Shown here: piece after piece, positions 37,090-47,155 of the stretch
Numbering within the stretch: position 1 is the first letter of the stretch
How the letters are laid out: each line of letters starts with the position of its first letter
Source: Cryptomeria japonica
Taxonomy: Eukaryota; Streptophyta; Pinopsida; Cupressales; Cupressaceae
DNA: 64,000 nt
Direction of reading: 5' to 3'
Assembly (NCBI RefSeq): GCF_030272615.1
Contig: NC_081407.1
Coordinates: 380,701,179-380,765,178 of the forward strand
Program-made: the position numbers and the translations under genes
Notes under the pieces: model-generated
Told to the model about the DNA's origin: nothing
The model's database searches: none
The model's input: only the letters and a program-made list of their open reading frames with translations

Positions 37090-37250
37090 TAGACACAGAC
37101 GCTTCTGTATACTTCACAGACGCGATTTCTAGACACAGACGCTTCTCTGTTAGACACAGACGCTGCTAAAAACACAGACGCTATTCTGCCCTTCACAGAC
37201 GCGCTTAGATGACCCAGATGCGGTTAAAACAGACACAAACGCGTTTCTGT
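37090..37250 (-). repeat. CACAGACGC repeat array, gag-proximal
   Basis: About nine words of the form ACACAGACGC(T/G) spaced 15-25 bases apart, with minor variants (CCAGATGCG, CACAAACGCG). Confidence 0.8.
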
Positions 37251-38455
37251 AAACTTCGTGCAATTTTTCCAATCTGTGAAGTTGTTTTGTTGTGACCAAA
37301 TCCGACTGTTTGACTGTTTTTCGTGACAAGAGGACACAATGTTGATGAGGACTCAATGTTTGCAAGTGTTTAGACTCCAAAAGTGTGTTGTTTGATGTAA
37401 AATGTTTTGCATACACTTGAAGACACAAAAGACACAATGTTTTGTTGTTTGGTCTTGAATGTTTGAATGTTTAACATAAGACAAGCACAATTCTTATGGC
37501 TGGCCAAGACAATAGTTGTTGATCCCACATAGGGTTTTACCCCCGAGGCTACGCTATTCAGAGCGGATACTTAGATGCTTGACCTCACTGGCTCCACCCT
37601 CGGCACTCACTTCTCGGGTCAGCCAAGCATCGGTCCCCATGAAAAGTCCCCATGGCGAACTTTGTATCTCTACTAAGAACCGTATGTGTGTGGGCCGCTA
37701 CCAGATGTCCGAACTCCTGCCTCAACAACTAGAATGATTTGGGCTTCTAAAACAAAAAGGTGCTAGTTAGGGCATCCGCTCGTGTGGCCATACATGTGGC
37801 ACTTTCAGCTCTGTAAATACAGAAGGCTCCCAGCCGGTAGGGGTTACGCCCTACAAATGATCAAATAAATTTGATCAAACGGGTTTATGGGGAGACATAG
37901 TGTTGGTATGAACTAATCAGCACATGTTATTCATAGTTTTCACCATGAATACATTTATTTATAGTGGTTTGGAAGAAGATGGCTTTTCTTTTACTACCAC
38001 TTGGGTCGTTCTCTTCTCACTAGTAGTCCTAATGACCACACAGGAAGACAGGCCCTCTAAAGATTAAACAAAAAGAGCCTATTGCTCAAGACACAAAAGA
38101 CAATGATTCAATTTTAGTGCACCAATGGAAGTGTTTGCTAATCTATGAAAACAAGGCACAAAACAAATTTTCAAAACCCTAGCCAAGGACCTGCAACAAA
38201 ATTTGTTAGTAGTTTGGGTTGTTTCAAATGATCACCCCTTCCTGCAAGCACACAAGTTAGGTAAATTTTAGAAACCCAAAAGACTTTGTGAAAAAGGGGC
38301 CTTCAACAAAAATGTTTTTGCTTCCAAAACAAGCTGCACAAACTTGGTTAGCTAGATCTACAAGGGTTAGTCCAAAAATAAACCAGATCTGAAACCCTAG
38401 GTGCGAAATCCGAAAACTGAATCAAAGAAAATTTTAAAATTCTGAAATAGTAAAA

Positions 38456-38690
38456 ACACAGACGCTGTTATACCAGACACAGACGCGTCTATATGACACA
38501 GACGCGGTTCTGTGATGCACAGATGTGGCCAAAACACACAGACGCCCTTCTTGGACACAGACGCGATTCTGAAACACAGACGCCCCTGTCTGAGACCTGC
38601 AAAACAAAATTTGTTGAAAACACAGATGCGATTCCCACCTCCGCAGACGCTCCTGAAACTCAGAGACACGATCGGAACGCTCGCAGACGC
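38456..38690 (-). repeat. CACAGACGC repeat array, primer-site-proximal
   Basis: About ten words of the form ACACAGACGC, plus variants (CACAGATGTG, CGCAGACGC), ending about 100 bases from the primer site. Confidence 0.8.
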
Positions 38691-38782
38691 AGAAATACCT
38701 AAAATGTCGTCGAAAAATGTCCGATCTGCAACTTCAAAAACGCAAAATCTGCAACAAAAAGGTTAAATGCAAAGGGACAAGA

Positions 38783-38803
38783 GTCCCACCGGGCGTGCCA
38801 AAA
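38783..38803 (-). promoter_or_regulatory. Primer-binding site of element B
   Basis: Minus-strand TTTTGGCACGCCCGGTGGGA directly inside the 5' LTR. TGG at or near the start with a GC-rich continuation is the form of a tRNA 3' end complement. I do not name the tRNA. Confidence 0.65.
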
Positions 38804-39576
38804 TGTATATGGTGAAAATGGACAACAATAATAACAATATTGAAAGGCTAAATGAATTCCAACCACAAAACCATAGCCTAACAATCAACAAAGATCCACC
38901 ATAACATATGAAGATTACCTAAGACAATGCAAATCACATGAAATCACAAAGATTATACCATCACATGTCCAATAGGGTTTTGATCTCCATTCTTCCTATC
39001 TCTACTGATCTTGCTTGATATATTTGCTCTCGGATTTTTTATATGCACAAGAGCTCAACAAATAACGAAATGTGGTTGCAAGTAGGATCGTAGTGTAGCC
39101 AAGTCTTCAAGATTAGTCATTAGGGTTTGATAATGAAGGAGGCATCTTCTTAAATAGAAGACACAATATGAAATGGAGGGATAAGATTGAGAGGTGTAAA
39201 AAGAGAGGTCGGCTAGGATTAGAGGGTAGGTAAAAGAAATACCAAAATAATGAAAGAGGTAGGTAGTGTAGGAATTAAGAGATGAATGACATGTGTCATG
39301 TGTAGAAAAAGCTAATGAATTAATTAAATAAATAAAGATTTATTTAATTAATAGAAGAAGTGGGATAATTAAATAAATAAAATATTTATTTAATTTAGGA
39401 AAAGGATAATTTAAATAAAATAAATGTATTTATTTAAATGAGAAATAAGGCTAGAAGAAGATAAATGAATTAATTAAATAAATAAAAATTTATTTAATTA
39501 ATAGAAGAATTAGGCTTAGATAATTAAATAAATAAAATATTTATTTAATTAGACTGGACAATTTTGAGTGTCTACA
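38804..39576 (-). repeat. 5' LTR of element B
   Basis: 773 bp, matches 23513-24285. Differences seen by eye are single-base changes in the first ~380 bases in plus coordinates; the A/T-rich half is identical. Confidence 0.93.
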
Positions 39577-39581
39577 GCCAG

Positions 39582-41064
39582 CAATACTCCGGATTATCCG
39601 TAGGATGCACAAGAGTACAGGCAAAGGAATGTTCCTTCTCCCCCAAGAGATGAAATGAAAAGACTGGCCATGTTGGTATTGGAAGAACTCAAGAAGGTGA
39701 AAGTTAGCCTGCCACTTTATGAGTTGTTAAAGGTATCAGAAATTAAGGATGTTGTAATCAATACCCTGAATGATTCAAACTCAGTAAGGCCAAATGTTCA
39801 GAATACGTCCAAAGAAGTGACCAACAATGTTCAAGCCACCATCAATGTAATTCAAGATAAAGCTGACAGCAAGCAACAATCTGAACAAGACGAATGTATG
39901 GTCCAGACTGTAGCCTTCCCAGCCAAAAAGGAGGATATGTTAGAAGAGAAGGTGTTACTCAAAAGAGGCAAGGTCAAGAAAACTCAACCCACCATCAAAG
40001 AAAGTCTTACTACAAGTCAAATTCTTCCAGAGAAAGGGGGTGTGGCTAAGAAAGATGTGATCAAGAAAGGAAAGTCTCTAAAAAAGATGGATAATTCAAA
40101 AGAGGAAACATCAAAAAAGAGTAACAATCTAAATATTAATGAAGAGAAGAATCAAGAACATGACGAGGACTCTTCAATTCTTTGCCAAGGAAAGGATGAG
40201 CCAGCCCCGTTTCTGTTATTAGTTAGGATCTTTGGAAAGTTATTGCACAATTGTTTATATGATTCAGGAGCTTCTAGCAATGTAATGCCTTTGGCTGTTT
40301 GTCAGAAGCTAGGTATAACTCCTACTCCTACTAGAAGGAAGGTCACTCAGTTGGACAAGACGGAAGTTCCAGTCATGGGAGAATTGAACAACATCCATAT
40401 GCAGCTAGCAGCGAACCCAAGAGTCCAAAATTTTATAGACATATCAGTTGTGGATATACTTGACACATATGGTATGCTTCTGAGTAGAGATTGGTCAAGA
40501 AAACTGAATGGGTATGTGTCAACAGACTTTGCACACATGTGGTTACCCTGGAGAGGAGTTCCAAATCAAATCAAGATCAACAGCACTCTGAGATTGAGAC
40601 TTATGATAACTGAGTATGGAGAAGATAATGAGGTCCTATTCTTGGAGACTGATTTAGGGACATATAAACCCAAAGTAGAAGAAGTCTTGATGATACAGAA
40701 CCTGCAAGAGGAAGACAGTCAACAAGAGGTGATAGAATCTACAGAAATTGTTGTGGAAAGTGATCAAGGATCTGACCAAGATGATGATGGAATGTTTGAA
40801 AATTTTAGAAAATTTGTCCACAGGAATGTGCAACAGAGTATGCAACTTGGCAATTTGGCGTCTGTCCGAGATCTACTCCTCCCTAATTGGTGTAGGATAC
40901 ATAATGTCGTTCATTCAAAATTATCTTGTGCCATGTGCAAGACTGCATTAGAACAAGTATACAAGAGAGTCCCACGGACATTGATAGTAGAAGAAATTGA
41001 AAACCCTGAAATAGAAAACTCTTCGGAAGATGAAGTTCTATTTGACACATCAGAGTCGCTGTAG
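39582..41064 (+). pseudogene. Element A Gag-protease, part after element B
   Basis: Continuation of the frame cut at 23512. After one TAG (about 39592) it stays open for 469 codons from 39655 to 41064. A Lys/Glu/Ser-rich linker (KKGKSLKKMDNSKEETSKK) leads into a retropepsin-like domain with LLHNCLYDSGASSNVMPLAV, the D-S-G-A active site, and GELNNIHMQLAANPRVQNF, DISVVDILDTYGMLLSRDW. The tail ends in an acidic stretch, a Cys/His patch (NWCRIHNVVHSKLSCAMC) and SEDEVLFDTSESL. No RT follows: at about 41065 the sequence changes to unrelated minus-strand coding debris, so A is truncated here. Confidence 0.85.
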
Positions 41065-41069
41065 TAGAA

Positions 41070-41515
41070 GTCTGATTTGGTGATTTGGATGATTTATAAT
41101 GCATCATACTCAACTGTAAACAAAGCTCATCCACCTTCTTCTCCTTATCTTCTACAAACTTAATAGCAAGATCCCTATCCATAAGCAGTTGCAAGTAATC
41201 TGATTTCATCCTTTCAAAGGCTTCTTTTATCATGCTCAATTGAGTGCTAGTGATTCCAATTGGAACTCCCTTGTGTCTCTCAATTTGTGTTTCCCAAGTA
41301 AGATCATCAATGTACTTGTGAGATTCATCAGCCCTAGTTAGGACTTGTATAACCCTTTCCTCTATGACTAATAATTTGTCCTTCAAATCTTGCAATGGTA
41401 AAGGTTTTTGTTCAATTTCATTTAAGGTACATGAGTTGTCACCCATTAAATTTTCTGATTGGTTATCAATTATAAAAACATTATCAAACTGAACTGTCTC
41501 ACTAGATGATGGCAT
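41070..41515 (-). pseudogene. Coiled-coil coding fragment, unrecognised
   Basis: Open minus-strand stretch with strong heptad character: LKDKLLVIEERVIQVLTRADE, MIKEAFERMKSDYLQLLMDR, KFVEDKEKKVDELCLQL. It follows the PDS5-like frame (41536-42630) after a frameshift near 41530, where the alternative frame reads LVELYEECMPSSSE. The part of this open frame below 41065 is only the antisense of element A and is not counted. Family not recognised. Confidence 0.45.
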
Positions 41516-41535
41516 GCACTCTTCATAAAGCTCAA

Positions 41536-42630
41536 CTAGGGCAGCAACTGAGTGGGTTTATTAAAGAAGTTTTTATCTTCTCCTACTTTATCAATAATGA
41601 CTTGTAAATCTCCAATGAAGAGTTTGGAAAACCTCACTCGAAGCGATTGTTTCTTCCTTCCAATTATCCACCTTAGCTGATTGAAAGCCATTATCCTTTT
41701 GCTTTCATCATGCCTAGTAAGAGATGGATTCAAGGCTGTAATTTTAGCTTGCTTCTCATGAGACATGGAAGCATTCTCATCTGTAATTTTGCCCTCATTA
41801 CCACTTGGCTGCAATGCATCCTCTTCCTTATTAATTTGACAAATATGATCAAGTCTTTAAGCTTTCTGACATCTGAAACAAATTTTCTCTCTTCTCATTT
41901 GGTTTTTGCTCTTTTTTGGAGACCCTGAAACCTGTAAACCCATGGAGTTTAGTTCATTTTCAGTCATCTGTTCCTTGAGCCTTTCAATTTTCTGCTCAAT
42001 CAACCCTTTGGAGAACTCATAAGCACAAGGTAAGACAACCAGCTCCTTTCTCCAAATAGCTAACAAATCTGATTGCAACTGCCTGCAAATATCCTAATCC
42101 TCATCTAGGATCATGGACAATATGTCGAACATATTTGTCTTCACCTTATCTGAATGGTGTTTCTTGATTTCAGCAATGAAACAATTGAAGATTTGAAGAA
42201 TCATTTTTTTACATTTGAGATCCAACATAATGATGAATGATCTAGTACTTGCCATGATTTCTAAAATCTTAGCCCTCTTACCAAAAGTAGGGGCTTTGAC
42301 ATCATGTTACCCATGTATGCTCTCCACAATCAACTGTAGAACCCTCTTCAATATGTTATCATTATAGGGTGCTACAAGAGAAGTTATTCTTATAATCTCA
42401 TTGAAACAAGTAGCCACTGCAAGTCTAAATTCTTCATAAGGATGTTCCAGTAACTTGTGCTGGACCAAAGCAAGCATTGAGGGTTGCAAAGCCCAATTTG
42501 GAAGCCTCCAATCTGATTGGTCTACTTTGGACAAATATGAGTCTAATTCCTGTGACTTAGAGAGAACACCATTAGGAAGTTTAATGGATTCCAATTGTAA
42601 ACTATTGGTGTATGTTTTATCATCTACCAA
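41536..42630 (-). pseudogene. PDS5-like cohesion factor fragment fused to unknown sequence
   Basis: PDS5 proteins bind cohesin and regulate sister-chromatid cohesion in the nucleus. On the minus strand, one frame from 42630 has SQELDSYLSKVDQSD, LQPSMLALVQHKLLEHP, FRLAVATCFNEIIRITSLVA, PYNDNILKRVLQLIVESI, a TAA at 42307, then KRAKILEIMASTRSFIIML, FNCFIAEIKKHHSDKVKTNM and ILSMILDED, matching the order of the N-terminal HEAT region of plant PDS5. A stop lies near 42097. The same frame then continues past a Lys-rich segment (GSPKKSKNQMRREK), a stop at 41857 and an unrelated segment to 41536. No introns are visible across about 540 bp, so it is a copy of spliced RNA. Not functional as it stands. 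Confidence 0.78.
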
Positions 42631-42639
42631 ACATTAGGA

Positions 42640-44266
42640 TAGGATACCAGAAGGCATTCTATCCTCTCCTAAAAAATCACTACTGATTCCAAGGTTTATA
42701 TGTGCAAACAAGCAACTTTAGTGGATTAGCTTCTTGGGTAGTGTATGCTGAAATTTAAAGGGGGACTTACGTTTGACAAGTATCTCGAACAATTGGACTT
42801 AGGATTTGGCAATTTTAGGCTCTTCTTCTTTTTTGGGGGATTTTCGGGTTTTAGACGTTCAAAAGAAAGGGAAAAAGGGAATAGGGTTTAGAAGGTTAAT
42901 CTAATCCTATGAATGTTGGAGACGGTGTCAACTGTGTGCTCTCGAGAAACCAAACTTCGCTTCGCCACACTAGGGACAACTACACAAAGCCGGTGCAATC
43001 TTCAGTGGGTTGTGCTTATGATCGAGATATCGGGATGCACATGGGATAAGCTCAGACTAACTTTACACGGTAGAATGGAAATCATCCATTTACCAAAAGT
43101 ATGAGCGGAGATGCACAATCAATTGATACTTATCAAATCCTTCACTCGAATTAACAACAATGGAAGTAAATCTATATTATCTTTAACTAGGTGTTGAGGA
43201 ATCTGAAACCATGCAATCATTCAAACAATAGTGATTACAAAGTAGCGCACATGCAATATATTATCTGAAATGATCTTAAGAAACAATATATCAAAAACCT
43301 CACCCTCTCCAAATGAGAGGAGGCAACCTTATATAATTTTCGAAAATCAATGAATGGCCGAGATCAAACAGTGATCAAGGGCCAAAATTGAAAGCTACAA
43401 ACCCTAATTAGGGTTTCCCGAAACTAACTACCCTTGACCAATGAGAAGATTACATTTGGGACACTTGTCCTTCTTGCTAAAAATGAACCCTCAATGAAAA
43501 TAGAAGGTTGTTACATTGTGAAGTGTGCCCTTCTAGAAGCTTCTGGATAAGTCAGGTTCATTGAACCTAGACATGTTGACTTGGAGCAATATGATTGATC
43601 GAAAGATGACGAGGCGCCACCTCAACGTGTTGGATGTCTTCCTTGAATTCTTCAATTTGTGTCAAGAAATTGTCTAAGTATGGAAATTTGATTCCTTATT
43701 GTCGCCATTTGATTTTGCTTGGGAGCTTGTCCTCTTCAGGAGATGAAATCTTTCAAGAAGTTGGAAGTTTATCTAACTTTTCCATATTTTCACCAAGTCT
43801 GAGAACTTTTCTTTCTTGATGCCTTGAGATTCTTTCAAGTGCCTCGAATTTGGAGAAGAAATCCCCTCATGAAGTTTTTTCTCATACTTAGCCAAATTTT
43901 GGCCCTCTCTATACTCAGACGAACCTTGCCTGTGGTCCCGTCTTCAATTCTGAATTTGGCTTGAAACTCCATTTGTGTTTTCTGTGATGATCTTGCCTTC
44001 AGTTGCCATTATATGTTGTGTGGGAGGAGGGTAAAAGCTCTAGATAACCCCTTGCAAATATGAAATGATGGGATCAAGCTGTTCAGGCATTCGCTGTGAT
44101 CATGTCCTCCTTCTAAATACCCTAACATTTGGAGAAGAATTTCTCCATGCCTTCATCATAATTGAGGACATTGGAATTTTCTTTGTGAAACATTTCCCAT
44201 GCTTAGCCAAATTTTGGCTATCTTCACGCCCAGATGAACCTTGTCTATGAACTTGTCTTCAATCTT
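42640..44266 (-). mobile_element. LTR-promoter-like region, no gene
   Basis: No gene supported. On the minus strand 43620-42740 resembles a Ty3/gypsy LTR promoter and leader. It has GGGAAACCCTAATTAGGGTT (palindromic), a TATA box ATTATATAAGGTTGCCTCC near 43335, and a leader ending in a GTAAGTCCC word near 42765 that looks like a splice donor. The PDS5-like frame lies just downstream. 43800-44260 contains two diverged copies of GCCAAAATTTGGCTAAG...TCCAAAT. LTR edges are not resolved. Confidence 0.45.
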
Positions 44267-44765
44267 TCATTTGGAGGCTCCCTTCCTTGGCTTGTCTAGC
44301 CAGGAATGGTTAACTATGGCGTCATACTCTTCCAAGTGAGCCTGATACAGACCGTCTACTTCGTCCTTAGGCATATATACTGTGTTGTGATACTCAGGGA
44401 TCCTGAAGGCCTCTCTGATGGCTTCATCGTTGATGTTCGCCAATATCCTCCCATCATGTGCAATGATGTCCTTGTTGATAGGGTTGTAATGCTTGGCACA
44501 CTCGACCACTAGTTCATTACACTGCATGGTGGGAAGGAAGCCAGCAGCATGTACAATACCGCTCTTCATCATCTTTCACGCAATGGTGGTAGGCACAAAG
44601 TTGTCCAGACCAAACATTCGCTTTTTGAACTCCCTCAGACTGATGTGTCCGATGTTGGTGTCACTGACATTCTTCCACTTTGAAGTCATCCTTGACTCCG
44701 GAGGAGCATCTTTATCTACCTAGAATTTCATGGTATTTGGGACCTGCAGATGAACGATGAGAATT
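44267..44765 (-). pseudogene. Element C accessory ORF1 fragment
   Basis: Minus-strand relative of element A ORF1. Before and after one stop near 44575 it reads KWKNVSDTNIGHISLREF, then GFLPTMQCNELVVECAKHY, DGRILANINDEAIREAFRIP, in the same order as KWSNIRDTNLGNFNVRKF, GFPPIVKCHQLMIECARHYD and DGNILAYLSKEAIGKALHLP in A. It ends after DKPRKGASK; the rest of ORF1 and any gag are missing. Function unknown. Confidence 0.65.
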
Positions 44766-45767
44766 TTCAAGTTAGAAAATATTTCGCAAAATTTCAAAAA
44801 AAATCATGGGGCCATGAAATGGTTAAGTGTTGGAAAATTTTCCATTTTTACTCTCATACTAAGCCATAAAAATCGAATTTTCACCTCAAAACCCTCAGTC
44901 TTGAGGCTAGTTGTGGTTACCACCAAGTGTTAAAACTTTCAAAAAAAATTCATACTTAACCAAAAAAAAGATTTTTCTTCCAAAATATTTTTAAAAAATA
45001 TTTCTCAAGTTCTTGAGAATATTCAAAAAAATCTTTAAATTTGCATTTTGAATTGGATTTCACCTTCGAATGTGCAGAAACAGGGCTAGAAATCATCTCG
45101 AAAATATTCAGAAAATTTAACGAAGGTTAAATAATCTTCTCGCGCTTGATTTCCCTCCAAAAATATGTGAAAAATCTGGTCTAAAATGATTATCCAACTT
45201 CCAGAAATGTCAAAATCCTTGTCCAGATGATCTTCGAACTGAACTTTTTACCAAGCTTTCCTTAGTAATTTCAAAATCGTTGATGTAACAATGAAGTTAA
45301 TAATGAAGTATTTGTAGGCAAGGTTAAATTCTCAAGTAGAAACCTTTAAGATCTTCCAAATCGTAATTCTAACTTCATCTTCAATCTTTTTGGAAAGTTT
45401 TTCGCCATGTTTCCAATTTTGAAAAATATCTTCCAAAAGTTTCTAATTTGGTTTATAAGTTCAAAATATCTATTAATCTTCCAATAAAAAAACTTTCTAT
45501 TTTGGTTGAGGTTTGAAAATATCTGTTGATCCTTAAATTTTCTTTTTAGAAACTTTCTATTTTGGCTTTTAAGTTCAAAATCCTTGTTAATCTTCCAATA
45601 TTCCATTTTGAAAAATATTCTATTTTGGTCTTCGAATTCAAAATTTCGGATAAGTTTTTATGACATCATATTGATTATGTTTGACTTTTCAATGCCTTGG
45701 TGAAAAATTTTGAATTTTGAATTTCCGATTTCTTGAATTTTGGTGCACTTTTAGATATTTTCCAAGG
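44766..45767. repeat. Degenerate A/T-rich part of element C with short repeats
   Basis: No gene supported. Around 45410-45640 there are four ~70-75 base repeats built on AACTTTCTATTTTGGYTTT and TTCAAAATAT. The rest is A/T-rich with many AAAATTTTC words. Confidence 0.45.
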
Positions 45768-46390
45768 TATGGCAGACTTTAGCCTTAGCTCCATCAAGGT
45801 GAAAATTTGGCTAAGGCATTGGGGCGGACTTTAGGCTTCGCTCCTCTGTGGCTTCCTTTATCCTTGGGTGGACTTCATCCTTAGCCGCTTCATGGTCTCC
45901 TTCCTTCTTGGGCGGACTTTGGCCTTAGCACCCATGTGACCTCTTCATCCTTGGGCGGACTTCAACCTTGGCCCCTTCATGGTCTCCTTCCTTCTTGGGC
46001 GGACTTTGGCCTTAGCACCCATGTGACCTCTTCAACCTTGGGTGAACTTCAACCTTAGCCACTTCATGGCTTCTTAAGCTTTGGCGGACTTTGGCTTGGG
46101 CACCTATGTGGCCCCTTCAACTCATGGCGGACTTTGGAGTAGGCACACAGGTGACCTCCATTGGCATGGCGGACTTTAGGCTAAGCACCCACATGACCTC
46201 CATTATGCAGGGCAGACTTCAACCCTTGCTCCTCCATGGTCTCTTTAGGTGGGGCGGACTTTGGAGTGGGCACCCATGTGACCTCCAAACTCATGGCGGA
46301 CTTTAGGCAAGGCACCCACATAGCCTCCTAAGGCATGGCAGACTTCAGGCAAGGCTCCTTCATGGCCTCTCTTGCATCATGGTGGGGTTT
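45768..46390 (-). repeat. 43-bp minisatellite, ~14 copies
   Basis: Units of about 42-44 bases, each opening GGGCGGACTTTGG or GGCGGACTTCA, with GCACCCATGTGACCTC or GCYCCTTCATGGTCTCC in the middle. Two unit types alternate in the left half. Located between the element C LTR start (47155) and its ORF1, the same relative place as the hairpin array of element A, but unrelated in sequence. Confidence 0.85.
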
Positions 46391-46539
46391 GAACCTGCAA
46401 ACATACTTCAAAACCCTTGTTAGCCAAACTTAGAAGAATTTTCAAAGAAATTTCAAAATTTCACAGTTTAATCTAATTTAATCGGATTAACTTGAAATTT
46501 GAAATCCATGCTTAGGTGGATCATCTGAGGCCTCACGCC

Positions 46540-46905
46540 CCCTAAAATCTAGGGATTTGGCTTTTTAGGTCAAAACTTGGAATTTTCGAGATCTAGTCGG
46601 AGCTGGTCAGTGGCGCAAGTGTGAACCCTAGGTTTGCATCCTGAAAAAGCAAAAAGCCTAAAATCTAGGGATTAAGCTTTTTAGGTCAAAACTTGGAATT
46701 TTGGGATCCCAGTCGAGGTAGGTCAATGGTAGCAGTGCAGACCCTAAGTACCCATTCTGAAAAAGCCAAAAGGTGGACTTTCTAAAAATAGAAAGAAAAC
46801 TTTCTAAAAATAGACATACCGGGGATTGGGCTAGAAATGCCAAAAACAAAACTTTCTAAAAATAGACAAAGCAAAAAAGCAAACTTTCTAAAAATAGAAA
46901 GTTGT
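46540..46905. repeat. ~117-bp duplication and hairpin words in element C
   Basis: CCTAAAATCTAGGGATT followed by TTTTTAGGTCAAAACTTGGA occurs at about 46543 and 46660. Then CTTTCTAAAAATAGAAAG-type hairpins (complete or half) recur about five times at 46778-46905. Confidence 0.7.
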
Positions 46906-47155
46906 TCAAATTGATCCAAATCGATTGCGATTTTCGTTATTTGGCATCCCTAAGCGCTTTGAAGGTGTTTGTACTCTGGAATCACATGATTTGCAAAAAC
47001 TAACTTTCCAGTGTCCAGGCTTGAACTGTTTGAAACTGAGTAAAGTTTGGTGAATTTGAAGCGAAAGATCATGGGCGCTAGCAGAAACTCTAGAAAGCAT
47101 GAAAAAGAGAGGGTCCCCATTTGCAATGGGGCGATGTGTGAAAAAGGTCACAACA
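46906..47155 (-). mobile_element. Element C LTR start
   Basis: The minus strand begins TGTTGTGACC at 47155 and for about 55 bases follows element A's start at 15908 (CACACATCGCCCCATT, ATGGGGACC), then diverges. The matching end of this LTR and a partner were not found. Confidence 0.6.

Larger units (their letters stand above)
36600..38785 (-). other. Leader region of element B
   Basis: About 2.2 kb without a gene between primer site and gag. It holds two CACAGACGC arrays (37090-37250 and 38456-38690) and a more GC-rich block (about 37510-37860) with GGGTTTTACCCCCGAGG and GGTAGGGGTTACGCCCTAC, able to form short hairpins. Long leaders are usual in Tat elements. Confidence 0.6.
23513..39576 (-). 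mobile_element. Element B: 16-kb Tat-lineage Ty3/gypsy retrotransposon
   Basis: Complete in structure. It has identical-length 773-bp LTRs (23513-24285 and 38804-39576) with about nine differences by eye, and a 5-bp duplication GCCAG at 23508-23512 and 39577-39581. A primer site lies inside the right LTR and a polypurine tract inside the left LTR. Order on the minus strand: leader with repeats, gag, protease, RT, RNase H, a second RNase H, integrase, then an antisense plant-mobile-domain gene, then the 3' LTR. The second RNase H and an extra gene between integrase and 3' LTR are both known marks of the Tat lineage (Ogre, Grande, Retand group). Element A gag-protease continues on both sides, confirming insertion. 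Several stops and one frame change mean this copy is not autonomous. Confidence 0.93.

Noticed and set aside
41071-41075. AGTCT as the right-hand target duplication of element A (matching 15903-15907)
   Set aside because: No LTR ends at this point, and a lone 5-base match is expected by chance.
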